Below, in pieces: positions 16,596 to 25,699 of a stretch of DNA of 64,000 nt. A program made the translations under genes and the position numbers. The notes under the pieces were generated by a model. It did not search any database and was not told the origin of the DNA. It worked only from the letters and a program-made list of their open reading frames with translations. This DNA comes from Muribaculaceae bacterium (GTDB taxonomy: Bacteria > Bacteroidota > Bacteroidia > Bacteroidales > Muribaculaceae), in the NCBI GenBank assembly GCA_017462345.1, contig JAFTRI010000023.1, positions 1 through 64,000 of the forward strand. Direction: 5' to 3'. Position 1 is the first letter of the stretch, and every line of letters starts with the position of its first letter.

Positions 16596-17840
16596 TCACC
16601 TGACCTGACCGTTCCCCGTAACGAGATACTTGTAGGTCGTTATTTCAGGCAACGCCATCGGGCCACGGGCATGGAGTTTCTGGGTGGAAATACCTATCTC
16701 CGCTCCGAATCCGAATTGTCCGCCATCGGTAAATGCCGTCGATACATTGGCATAGACACATGCCGCATCCACCTCGCGGAGGAACAGGTCGACGGCAGCG
16801 GGATCCTCGGCTACAATCGATTCACTGTGACGGGAGGTGTTTGCCTCTATAAATTCAAGGGCATCGGCAATTCCGTCGACAGTCCTGACCGACATTTTAT
16901 AGTCAAGCCATTCCCTGCCGAAATCATCGTTCCCGGCATGTTCAAGATAGGGATATACCCCCTCAAGTGCCTTATAGGAACGCTCGTCGGCATATATGGT
17001 CACCTCATGGTCGGCAAGAGGCCCGCACACCTGCTGCAGGTCACCGAGGCGTGAGGCATCCACCACGAGCGTATCAAGGGCATTGCACACACTCACGCGC
17101 CGGGTCTTGGCATTGTTGACGATTGCGCGGGCATAGTCGGCTCGTCCCGATGAGTGCAGATAAGTGTGGCACACTCCCGCACCGGTCTCGATTACAGGCA
17201 CACGCGAATTGTCACGCACATAGTCGATAAGCCCCTTACTCCCGCGGGGAATGATGAGATCGACCATTCCCACGGCATTGAGCATCTCGGCTGTGGCATC
17301 ATGGGAAACGGGCAGCAGTGTCACCGTATCGGGATTCCAGCCTCCGGAAGCGAGCACACGGCGTATCAGCCCGACGGCACAGCCGTTGGTTTCCCGGGCG
17401 TCGCTCCCCCCTTTGAGCAGACATGCACTCCCCGATTTTGTACACAATGAGAACACGTCAAATGTCACATTGGGGCGTGCCTCGTATATTATACCGATCA
17501 CACCGAACGGCACCGACACTTTCCGTATCGTCATTCCGTTAGGACGCACTGTCTCGCTCAATGTCCGTCCTAAAGGTGAAGGCAGAGCGGCGACCTGACG
17601 CATGTCGGATGCAATGTCACGCAACCTGCCGTCGGTAAGTTTCAGACGGTCATATTTGGGGTTCGACTCGTCCATCCGTGCCAGATCCCGGCTATTGGCA
17701 TCAAGGATGTCAGGGATAGACTGTTCCACGGCATCGGCAAGTCTCAGCAACAACTCATTCACCTCCGCCTCACTGCGGCGGTTAAGTTCCCGGGCGGCAC
17801 GGCGTGACGCTTCAAACGTAGGGCGTAACATCATTTCCAT
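16596..17840 (-). CDS. proA: Glutamate-5-semialdehyde dehydrogenase (gamma-glutamyl phosphate reductase)
   Basis: The 414-residue protein matches the usual length of ProA. It shows FGVIGIIYEARPNVTFD (112-128), the LLKGGSDA segment and the catalytic Cys252 in SVCNALDT. It reduces gamma-glutamyl phosphate with NADPH to glutamate semialdehyde, the second step of proline synthesis. proB is not in the window. No perfect promoter box was found; GTAAATTCG about 25 bases upstream is a weak candidate. Confidence 0.95.
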   Translation of the reverse strand: MEMMLRPTFEASRRAARELNRRSEAEVNELLLRLADAVEQSIPDILDANSRDLARMDESNPKYDRLKLTDGRLRDIASDMRQVAALPSPLGRTLSETVRPNGMTIRKVSVPFGVIGIIYEARPNVTFDVFSLCTKSGSACLLKGGSDARETNGCAVGLIRRVLASGGWNPDTVTLLPVSHDATAEMLNAVGMVDLIIPRGSKGLIDYVRDNSRVPVIETGAGVCHTYLHSSGRADYARAIVNNAKTRRVSVCNALDTLVVDASRLGDLQQVCGPLADHEVTIYADERSYKALEGVYPYLEHAGNDDFGREWLDYKMSVRTVDGIADALEFIEANTSRHSESIVAEDPAAVDLFLREVDAACVYANVSTAFTDGGQFGFGAEIGISTQKLHARGPMALPEITTYKYLVTGNGQVR

Positions 17841-17927
17841 ACTCTGTATATTCTTTTATTATCCGCGAATTTACGAATAACATGCCTAACGGCAAAGCCA
17901 AAACACATATCATCCGTCATTACATGA

Positions 17928-17962
17928 CAATGGCTGTATCAGCGGTCCTGACACAGCCATTG
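17928..17962 (-). terminator. Hairpin terminator after the GHL10-like gene
   Basis: Read on the minus strand, CAATGGCTGTGTCAG pairs with CTGATACAGCCATTG with one mismatch, 24 bases after the stop at 17986. There is no long T-run. The first arm shares AATGGCTGTGTCA with the hairpin at 39710-39742. Confidence 0.7.
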
Positions 17963-17985
17963 GTTATATACGGTTTCTATTGCCT

Positions 17986-20652
17986 TTACTTGACAAACTT
18001 AACGGTCGTGACACCGGAGGCGTTCTTGACCCTGATGACGTATGTGCCTGACGCAAGGCTTTCAAGGCTGTAATCACCTGTAGCCTTGACCGAAGCGACA
18101 AGCTGTCCGGTAATGGAATATACCGAAATCTCTGCCATATCTGTACCAAGCACAAGCACATCATCGACAGTCACATAAATACTTTCCCCGTTATCGGCAC
18201 CGATCTTCTCGACTCCAGCCTGTGCACTGTAGACAAATGACATTACCTCGGTATAGTCGGTCTTCTTCGATGTGCTTGACGAGCAGGAATACTGTCCGTA
18301 GGCACGTACATAGTAGGTTGTACCGTCAACGAGTGCAGCCTTGGGAGAACCCACGGTCACTACCTCATTTCCCAGTTCCACCGTTGTACACTCAAAGTCC
18401 ACAAGGTCGGCAAGATAGCTGGAGCGTGACGCAAAGCTGGTCGATGATTTTGACAGCTCGACACGCACCTTGTTGTAACCCACCCACGGCTTGACCTCGA
18501 TCTTGTCGTCGCAATGGAGGGTTTCACCGTTTGTTGACGGTTTCACGAACTCCGGAGCAGGGACACTCGTCGGATCAAGGGTCTTGATCGCCACGCTTTC
18601 GCTCTTGACCGACTGGGAATCCTTGGTCGCGGTGACACGCACATAGTAAGAGGTATAGTATGCCAACGGACGTGTTACAATGTGGGATGTCGAAGTGGTC
18701 TCTGCCGAATAGGCGATTGTCGCAAAGTCAATATCCTTGCTGATTTCCAACAGATAATTGGCTCCGCTCTCGGCTGCTGTCCAGGTAACTGACGGAGTAA
18801 GCGACAACTCTGTCGCACCGGTTGCCGGTGATGTGATGCCGAAATTGGCGGCATACTTGAATGTAGCGGTAGCGGAGACTGCCCCAAGGGTGTTGGGAGC
18901 GTCAGAAGTGACACGCCAATAGTAGGTCTGTCCTTCGACAAGTCCTTTCAGGGTTGCCGATGAGGCCTCGGTTGTGAACGATTCGATCGTGCCGACAACA
19001 TTGGCAAACGCAGCATCCTCGGCCACCTCCACGGTAAAGTGGGAACCCTCACCTGTCCAACGGAACTTGAACAGGGCAAGCGGAGCCTCGCCGTTTATGG
19101 GCGCTACCGGTGTGGCAGCCGTGAGCGACGTTGACTGCTGAGCCCCGGCAAAAAGCGGTGAATATTCATTCCCGTAACGGTCATACACCGATACCGCCCA
19201 ACGGTAACCCGTCAACTTGCTGCGTGGAATCGTATAGGAATTGGTATAGGTGACCGTTTCAAGATACTCGCGCTGGCAATAGAATTCGGCATCGGTGATA
19301 TTTTCGGGAACGGCATATACCGTGTAACGCATTCCTGCCACTTCGTCCCATGTAAGGGTTGAGCCGTCGGCCTTGACATTTGAAGTCATTACCGGATTAC
19401 GCTTATTGTCCCATGACTGGAGCGGGACAAGAGCCTTGTACTGGTACACGGCATCCTTCATTATGTCGCCGAACGTCTGACTGCCTGCACCACTGTAATT
19501 TTCATAGTAGTTGACCCAGTTGCGGAGGTCGAAGAACACCATACCGGCCTCATTCTCCTTTGACAGGTCCCGCACCCACAGCGTCTGCTGGATGAACTCC
19601 TCCATGCCGCCGTAACCGAAGCTGGAGGCGATATTGTTGATGTCGGTACTTACATACATGTGCCGGCCGTACTTTTCGGCTGCATTCCTCCACCACTCGC
19701 TCAGCGACTTATAGTTGGCCGTGGTCGACCAGTAGATCTGTGGCGACATATAGTCGATATACTGGTTTTTGAGCCAGTTCAACGGATCACTGAATATACT
19801 GCCGTACTGCCAGTCACTGCCGGGAGCGGCAGGCAGTCCGTATTCGCTTGTCACGTTGGGTGGGGAAGCCACTCCGGCAGGAGCCATACCGAAACGTACC
19901 CACGGCTTGGTCTCCTTGATTGCCTCTCCCACACGGCGCACCATCTGGTTCACATTGTCACGGCGCCAGTCGGCCTGTGACAATGTCCCTCCCGAAGCCT
20001 TGTAGGCAGCATACTGGTCACCGTCACCGTCACTGCCAGTGGGAGTTCCGCTCGCATAGAAATAGTCGTCGAATACCACACCGTCGACATCATACTTGGT
20101 TACAATATCCTTGCACACGTCGACAACACGCTGCTGTACAGCCTCTATACCCGGGTTGATACGTATCTCCGAACTTCCATAGAGCAACCATTCGGGATGA
20201 CTGTTCTCATAGTTGAGTTCACCCTCGCCATACAGGCTGTGGGAAGTGTTATAGCGATAAGGATTCACCCATGCATATACCTCGATACCACGGATGTGGG
20301 CCTGCTCCACAAGGTAGGCAAACGGGTCGAATGCCGGAGCAACGCCACGCGTTCCCGACACCTGTGCCGACCACGGCTCGTAGGCCGACTCATACATCGC
20401 ATCACATGCCGAACGCACATGATAGTACAGGATGTTGATGTTCTGGTCGCGCAACTTGTCGAGACGGTTATTCAATATGGACTTCTGCGAAGTCGCACTG
20501 TTTTCTGTCAATGCGGCACTCGGCCAGCTGCCAAGGTAGGTCGACATCCATATCGCACGGTGTTCACGCGAGACCTCGGACGATGCCGTCAGTGAACATC
20601 CTACCACAGCCAGCGCGGCAAGTGCGGTTTTAATTCTTCTCGAAATTATCAT
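17986..20652 (-). CDS. GHL10-like glycoside hydrolase with C-terminal sorting domain
   Basis: The protein has 888 residues. The N-terminus (IKTALAALAVVGCSLTAS) reads as a signal peptide with a possible lipobox VVGC. Residues about 28-400 match the family 10-like hydrolases (DUF187/GHL10): EHRAIWMSTYLGSWPS, VYAWVNPYR, VDGVVFDDYFYASG and the WLKNQYIDYMSPQIYWS region. Two or three fibronectin-like modules (about 430-800) follow. The last 70 residues (ISVYSITGQLV ... LASGTYVIRVKNASGVTTVKFVK) look like a type A sorting domain of the type 9 secretion system. It is likely a surface or secreted enzyme acting on a glycan. Having both a lipobox and a sorting domain is unusual. It is the last gene of the SusCD locus. 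Confidence 0.85.
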   Translation of the reverse strand: MIISRRIKTALAALAVVGCSLTASSEVSREHRAIWMSTYLGSWPSAALTENSATSQKSILNNRLDKLRDQNINILYYHVRSACDAMYESAYEPWSAQVSGTRGVAPAFDPFAYLVEQAHIRGIEVYAWVNPYRYNTSHSLYGEGELNYENSHPEWLLYGSSEIRINPGIEAVQQRVVDVCKDIVTKYDVDGVVFDDYFYASGTPTGSDGDGDQYAAYKASGGTLSQADWRRDNVNQMVRRVGEAIKETKPWVRFGMAPAGVASPPNVTSEYGLPAAPGSDWQYGSIFSDPLNWLKNQYIDYMSPQIYWSTTANYKSLSEWWRNAAEKYGRHMYVSTDINNIASSFGYGGMEEFIQQTLWVRDLSKENEAGMVFFDLRNWVNYYENYSGAGSQTFGDIMKDAVYQYKALVPLQSWDNKRNPVMTSNVKADGSTLTWDEVAGMRYTVYAVPENITDAEFYCQREYLETVTYTNSYTIPRSKLTGYRWAVSVYDRYGNEYSPLFAGAQQSTSLTAATPVAPINGEAPLALFKFRWTGEGSHFTVEVAEDAAFANVVGTIESFTTEASSATLKGLVEGQTYYWRVTSDAPNTLGAVSATATFKYAANFGITSPATGATELSLTPSVTWTAAESGANYLLEISKDIDFATIAYSAETTSTSHIVTRPLAYYTSYYVRVTATKDSQSVKSESVAIKTLDPTSVPAPEFVKPSTNGETLHCDDKIEVKPWVGYNKVRVELSKSSTSFASRSSYLADLVDFECTTVELGNEVVTVGSPKAALVDGTTYYVRAYGQYSCSSSTSKKTDYTEVMSFVYSAQAGVEKIGADNGESIYVTVDDVLVLGTDMAEISVYSITGQLVASVKATGDYSLESLASGTYVIRVKNASGVTTVKFVK

Positions 20653-20694
20653 CTTTTACAAAGGATTTATTTCCGTTTAAAATATCTGTAATAA

Positions 20695-20740
20695 AATCAA
20701 AGGTTACCACCAATGTTAGTGGCAGTAACCTTTGTTTTTG
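20695..20740 (-). terminator. Hairpin between the PKD lipoprotein and the GHL10-like gene
   Basis: AAAGGTTAC (20699-20707) pairs perfectly with GTAACCTTT (20725-20733), with a second inner CCAC/GTGG pair. On the minus strand it is followed by ATTTTATT. It can act as an attenuator, lowering expression of the hydrolase relative to the upstream genes. Confidence 0.7.
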
Positions 20741-20771
20741 GAGTTTATATGCTGTTTCCGGGCGTTACACC

Positions 20772-22544
20772 TTAGAAAAGCTGGGTCGGAGTAGGATTGA
20801 TCACGAGACCGATTCCGGCTTCACCCTCCGTCTCACCGTAAACGTTCAGCTTACCGGGATCGTTGGGATTGTAATAATAGATACCCGATTTATAAGTGGG
20901 TTCGTCAGAAGCCGCACGGAATGCGAAGAATACATTGCCTGTCGTCTTGTCGACTGCCATCTGGGTCGTATATACGCCTTCGCTTGCAGTAGTGTTAATC
21001 GGGTCGGCATTCATTTCAAACACCTCTACATACCCCTTTTGTGCGTCAAAGGTCGATCCATCGGTTGTTTTCGGCAGGTCATACACAAAGAACCCTTTCT
21101 TCTGCAACATGCTCCAGGCATAGAACTTACCGTTATCCTCATCGATAGTGAACGACTTGAAGTATGAACCCGAGAGGAATATGGGATAAGGTACCGCTGC
21201 AGGGTTTATTTTCCCGTCGGTATGGACATCCGAATCCTTGAAACGGTACACACCGGGACCGTTGAAATGGCATGCGAGCCACCATATTCCGCTTGAATCG
21301 CAAAGGAATCCACCCGGGATGGCACCGTAAGATATCCCTGCTCCATAGAAGTTGATCCACTGCAGTTTCATGAAATAGTTCTCACCCTCGGCAATACCTT
21401 CGGCGGTTTCCACCTGATTACGGTCCTTAACCGACATCTTTCTGATACCGGTATTACGGTCAGAGTAATAGAGGGTTTCTCCCTTGACAAATCCGAAATA
21501 CGGGTCATTATAGGCATGGAGACCCACGTTGGAGATTACGGTATTAACACCTGTTCCGTCGGTTCTCATAGCGGTTATCTTACCGTCACCGAGACCGGTA
21601 CCGTCATTCACGTAGTAGTACTGCTTGCCGGCATCGAGGATATAGATGAACTCCTGCTTTTCAGTAAGCCCTTCGTCATTGGTCACATCATAAGAGGCGT
21701 AGCACAAGTTGAAAGGACTGTCACCTGAAATAACACCCATATCGTAGGGATAAACCGTGTACTTGGTCGGATCGACGAGTTTTAGAGCCTTGATATTACC
21801 GTTTCTTTCAGCATAATAAAGAGTGGGGGCAGGTACGTCACATGCCACCTGCACGTTGAAATAGCCCTGTTCGAGCAGACGCGGTTCTGTTCCTTCGAAA
21901 TCGAACATGGCATCCACAGTCACCTTTCGCGAACCGATTTCAGCGAATTTCACACTCGGGATAACACGGGTATCCTTAACACTTCCGTCAGCTTCCACCT
22001 CACGTTCAAAGACAAACGGGTTCTCAACCTCTGCACCGCTCTCGGCATCGGTAGTCCCGTCGGGGAATGTGATCGTGTACTGTATCTTCTTTCCCTCAGG
22101 GTTAGGAGTGTCGACAGCAAATGAAACTGCAGTCTGTCCTATCACCACCATGTCAGCCACTGTTGTCGTCAACTTGGGCTGGATGTCGGAAATAAGGATG
22201 GGATAGGTGCGTGTTCCCACACCTTCCACGGTAAGCGAGACATTGTAACGTCCTGCTTTCTTGAATTGCACTACAGGGTTATTGCTGCTTGCATTTGTTT
22301 CATGGCGATACTCTACCTCGGCTCCACCGAAATTCCAGCGGAGATTCCCGGCCTTTGCCGAAGTGTTGTTGAAGCGTATCTCTGATACTACATAATAATC
22401 CACCTGGTACTGATCATCAGCGACCTCGTAAGTAAAGTCCACATCAGCCGACGGGAAATCCTGAATATCGGGATCCTGGTCGACACAAGCGGTCATCGCC
22501 AATGCCATAACAGCCCAAGCACCTATTTTATTTAGAAATTTCAT
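20772..22544 (-). CDS. PKD-like surface lipoprotein of the SusCD operon
   Basis: This 590-residue lipoprotein has a signal and lipobox (MALAMTAC, lipid on Cys20). Two PKD/Ig-like modules follow: one with LRWNFGGAEVEYRHET and AGRYNVSLTVEG, and a second near residues 125-235. A C-terminal region with repeated YYYN/LYYSDRN segments may form a beta-propeller. Such proteins in SusCD operons usually sit on the cell surface and bind the substrate. The gene lies 16 bases after the preceding lipoprotein gene. Confidence 0.75.
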   Translation of the reverse strand: MKFLNKIGAWAVMALAMTACVDQDPDIQDFPSADVDFTYEVADDQYQVDYYVVSEIRFNNTSAKAGNLRWNFGGAEVEYRHETNASSNNPVVQFKKAGRYNVSLTVEGVGTRTYPILISDIQPKLTTTVADMVVIGQTAVSFAVDTPNPEGKKIQYTITFPDGTTDAESGAEVENPFVFEREVEADGSVKDTRVIPSVKFAEIGSRKVTVDAMFDFEGTEPRLLEQGYFNVQVACDVPAPTLYYAERNGNIKALKLVDPTKYTVYPYDMGVISGDSPFNLCYASYDVTNDEGLTEKQEFIYILDAGKQYYYVNDGTGLGDGKITAMRTDGTGVNTVISNVGLHAYNDPYFGFVKGETLYYSDRNTGIRKMSVKDRNQVETAEGIAEGENYFMKLQWINFYGAGISYGAIPGGFLCDSSGIWWLACHFNGPGVYRFKDSDVHTDGKINPAAVPYPIFLSGSYFKSFTIDEDNGKFYAWSMLQKKGFFVYDLPKTTDGSTFDAQKGYVEVFEMNADPINTTASEGVYTTQMAVDKTTGNVFFAFRAASDEPTYKSGIYYYNPNDPGKLNVYGETEGEAGIGLVINPTPTQLF

Positions 22545-22560
22545 AATCTTCTGTTATTTG

Positions 22561-23685
22561 TTAGTTAAGAGTAATTTCGTATGGTGTAGTGTACATACCC
22601 ACATTACCTTCGGTATCGACAACCTTGAATACGGTCGACAACTTGTGGGTACGCTTGAATGACGCTACATAACCTTCGGCAGCCGTTCCCTTTATCCATT
22701 CGGGGAAATGGATCAAGGCAACCAGCGCGTCAAACGCGTCGGTATAGCTGTCGAGCACGGTAGTCACGATAGAACCCGAGTCATTGTCATAACGGCAATA
22801 CAGCCATGCGGCGGCGTCATAAACCGGATAGCAGAACACCTTTTTCTCTCCGTTCATGGCATACTCGTTACCAAGCTCGTCTACGAGAATATCGGCTTTC
22901 TTGACCCTGACATCCACACCGGCATCATCGCGGTAATAGTACGCGATAATGGCAGCCTCTTTTTCAACGTCGGTATTGCTGTCAGACACCCTATACCACA
23001 ATTCCTTCTTGCTCTTTATGTCTTTAGTGTTCTCGTCGTCATCGAACACGGTAGGGATTGCCGTGTTATAGATGCCATTAATGGAATCGATACGCTCGGC
23101 AGTGAAACCGCTGTAGGTACAGAACACATCACGCAGGATTGTCTCGCTTGCCATCACCTTGGTCTTGACATCGGCAAGGAACGTTTCCTCGAAACCTTCA
23201 GGATAGTACAGGTTAAACTTGTCCCATGTCGTTTCGGTCCAGGAATTGCCCGGTGACCACATCACAGGGATGAGAGTGCTCGACGTGGGGCAGCTGTTGC
23301 TTAATACAAACTCATGTCCGCTCCATGTAGCCAGGCTATGGGCGTATGACTTGATATGCTGCATTGTACGTATTGTGTCGGTTATCGTTGACTGCTGGGT
23401 AAATGCAAGGCTGGATACGAGCTTGGCCTGTGCACTGACAACATCTTCACGGATAACTGAATACCACACTTCGCTATGGGAGGGCTGATGTCCGTCCTCG
23501 GTATAATACCGTCCCTCGAACGAGAAATCCTCTCCGGCTTTGCAGGCGGTAGATGCCACAGTCCAGTAGACGGTGGGGACACGCTCGCCTATCGCCATGT
23601 TATCGGCAACGAGGTCGTGCTTTTCGCATGAAGAGAATGCCAAAAGCCCCATAGCCATAAGTCCTAATTTATATTGTATTTTCAT
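22561..23685 (-). CDS. Lipoprotein of unknown function in the SusCD operon
   Basis: The protein has 374 residues with signal and lipobox GLLAFSSC (lipid on Cys20). I recognise no domain with certainty. Its position after susD and its size recall the small surface glycan-binding lipoproteins found third in many SusCD operons. The body has several aromatic-rich stretches (TVYWTVAST, EGRYYTEDG, WSPGNSWTETTWDKFNLYYP). It lies 28 bases after the SusD-like gene. Confidence 0.6.
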   Translation of the reverse strand: MKIQYKLGLMAMGLLAFSSCEKHDLVADNMAIGERVPTVYWTVASTACKAGEDFSFEGRYYTEDGHQPSHSEVWYSVIREDVVSAQAKLVSSLAFTQQSTITDTIRTMQHIKSYAHSLATWSGHEFVLSNSCPTSSTLIPVMWSPGNSWTETTWDKFNLYYPEGFEETFLADVKTKVMASETILRDVFCTYSGFTAERIDSINGIYNTAIPTVFDDDENTKDIKSKKELWYRVSDSNTDVEKEAAIIAYYYRDDAGVDVRVKKADILVDELGNEYAMNGEKKVFCYPVYDAAAWLYCRYDNDSGSIVTTVLDSYTDAFDALVALIHFPEWIKGTAAEGYVASFKRTHKLSTVFKVVDTEGNVGMYTTPYEITLN

Positions 23686-23713
23686 AATTGATAGTTCTTT
23701 TTAAATTATTGCA

Positions 23714-25690
23714 TTATTCGGCAGTAAGAGATGTACGTACACCCGGATCGTTTGCCCAGATCATGGGTTTCTGCAACCAACGGTGATCCTTGTAAGCTCC
23801 GAGACGCACAACTTCATCCTTATTATAAATATCCTCGGTCTGCGGGTCATAGTTCAGACGCTGTATCCACAGATTCTCTTTCTGAGCCTCGGTATATCCG
23901 TCAACCCAATAAGCCGAATAGAGGTTATAGGGGCGTTTAAGGTCGGGATAGACGATCTCGCCGTTAACCATGTATCCGTTCTTGGTGTTGCTGTAGTGGT
24001 AACGGCGCAGGTCATTCCATTGCTCAGGCTGCATATACATTGCGATATACTTCTGGGTCATCAGCTTCTCAAGAGTATACTCATTGGCATCCGTGGGGAA
24101 GAAGAACTGCTTGTTGCCTATCTCAGTCACCGGAAGCGTGTTTCCGCGCTTGGTTCCCAACCACGTGCCTTGGGTATTTTCGGTATCGCCGTTATCCAAG
24201 TTGTAAAGGAATGCACGCACCATTCTTTCCCAACGTTTCTGGTCATTTGCAATATCCCTTTCTTTTTCTGACGCCTTATTTCCGATACCCGGATATACAG
24301 TCACCGCCTTACCGTCAATAGTAACGGCATTATCAGCCTGGAAACGTGCCAAATGGCGCTTGATGTTATACTCTGTCGCTTCACGTGCAAGCTCCATTGC
24401 CTTAGCCTTATTTCCCATCCAATAGTAAGCCTCAGCCTGGATGAAGTACAGTTCCTCCATCATGAAGAGCGGGTTGTATCCGTCATTCTTGGCGAACGCT
24501 CCGGCATAAAGGTCGGGATAGTGAGCCTGCTTAACCTTTGCACTTGAACCGATATTATTCTCAAGATAACGGATTGCAAGATGCTCCACATTTGAGTCGT
24601 CAGCAGGAGAAATCGGACCTTTATTAGGGATCAGAAGCAGAGCAAGACGCGGGTCGGAACCATAGCCGTTATAGTTCTGATAAACACCCGCTCCACCGCC
24701 GTCATTTAACGTCGTGGCGGCAACACCGGGATTGATTCCTCCGAGACAGTCCTCGATAAAGAATTTGGAGGGGACAGCCGATGTCAACAGGTTGTCACGT
24801 GATTCCCATGAATTGATTTTGGGCTGTGCGGGTCCCCAGGGGCAGTTCTGTTCACCTGTACCGCCGTCAAACTTGAAACGGGGTTCGCAACCGAACCAGG
24901 GATCTTCATACAATGCCTCTGATTTCCAGATATTGATTGCCTGCTGTGCAGTTGAAATAATCTCCTGGCATTTTCCGGTATTCACATTGGGAATGTTGCG
25001 GAGCAGCAGACGTGCCTTCACTGCATACACAAGACCTACCCATTTATCGATGTCACCGGCATAGATACGGTCCTGCTCCACACCTATAGGTAATGCGAAG
25101 TCGGTACGTCCCTTGTTGGCATTATAGAGGTCTATGATGCGGTCGGCCTCGGCAAGCATCCATGCATAGATTGTAGGCTGGGTCATATACTTGGGTGTCT
25201 TTGACTCGTATGCGTCACCACCTGCGACACCGGGGATATCCCAACCCTCTCCGGGCATAGGCATTTCACCGAATGCGTCGGTACACAACTGGGTCGACAT
25301 CAAGTAAATGGCACGGGCGATAATCTCATAGTTAGTTGAGTTGCTCTCCTTTGCGTTTTTCACAAGGTCACTCACATTCACACCTATGTCATAGAAGTGG
25401 CGGCGCCACTGCGGATGACGGTTGATGTTCAGGAATTCCCATCCCTGCTTGTAGGGGTAAGAACCTGTCTGGCTCTTACCGGTCGTGGTAAGACACTGTG
25501 AAAGGTACACATTGTATTCGGCATTGTCATATACTGCCTGCTGTGCATAGAATACAACTACCGGAAGTCCGAGTTCTGCCGAGTTGATGTGTGCGGCATC
25601 CGGATTGACATTTTCAAAGAGGGTATCCTCACAACCGGCAAGCGACATTCCAAGCAGAACGGATGACAATATTACTTTTATCTTGTTCAT
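23714..25690 (-). CDS. SusD/RagB-like nutrient-binding lipoprotein
   Basis: The 658-residue protein has a lipobox (LLGMSLAGC) and the helical TPR-like SusD fold. Recognisable parts are the N-terminal NPDAAHINSAELG, the IYAGDIDKWVGLVYAVKARLLLR helix and the FMMEELYFIQAEAYYWMGNKAKAMELAREA segment, which resembles the second SusD family. It caps the SusC barrel and delivers ligand. It is encoded nine bases after susC. The substrate is unknown. Confidence 0.93.
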   Translation of the reverse strand: MNKIKVILSSVLLGMSLAGCEDTLFENVNPDAAHINSAELGLPVVVFYAQQAVYDNAEYNVYLSQCLTTTGKSQTGSYPYKQGWEFLNINRHPQWRRHFYDIGVNVSDLVKNAKESNSTNYEIIARAIYLMSTQLCTDAFGEMPMPGEGWDIPGVAGGDAYESKTPKYMTQPTIYAWMLAEADRIIDLYNANKGRTDFALPIGVEQDRIYAGDIDKWVGLVYAVKARLLLRNIPNVNTGKCQEIISTAQQAINIWKSEALYEDPWFGCEPRFKFDGGTGEQNCPWGPAQPKINSWESRDNLLTSAVPSKFFIEDCLGGINPGVAATTLNDGGGAGVYQNYNGYGSDPRLALLLIPNKGPISPADDSNVEHLAIRYLENNIGSSAKVKQAHYPDLYAGAFAKNDGYNPLFMMEELYFIQAEAYYWMGNKAKAMELAREATEYNIKRHLARFQADNAVTIDGKAVTVYPGIGNKASEKERDIANDQKRWERMVRAFLYNLDNGDTENTQGTWLGTKRGNTLPVTEIGNKQFFFPTDANEYTLEKLMTQKYIAMYMQPEQWNDLRRYHYSNTKNGYMVNGEIVYPDLKRPYNLYSAYWVDGYTEAQKENLWIQRLNYDPQTEDIYNKDEVVRLGAYKDHRWLQKPMIWANDPGVRTSLTAE

Positions 25691-25699
25691 AGCTTATTT

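Noticed and set aside
22708..23256. 182-codon plus-strand frame
   Set aside because: Antisense to the operon lipoprotein; no signal or domain.
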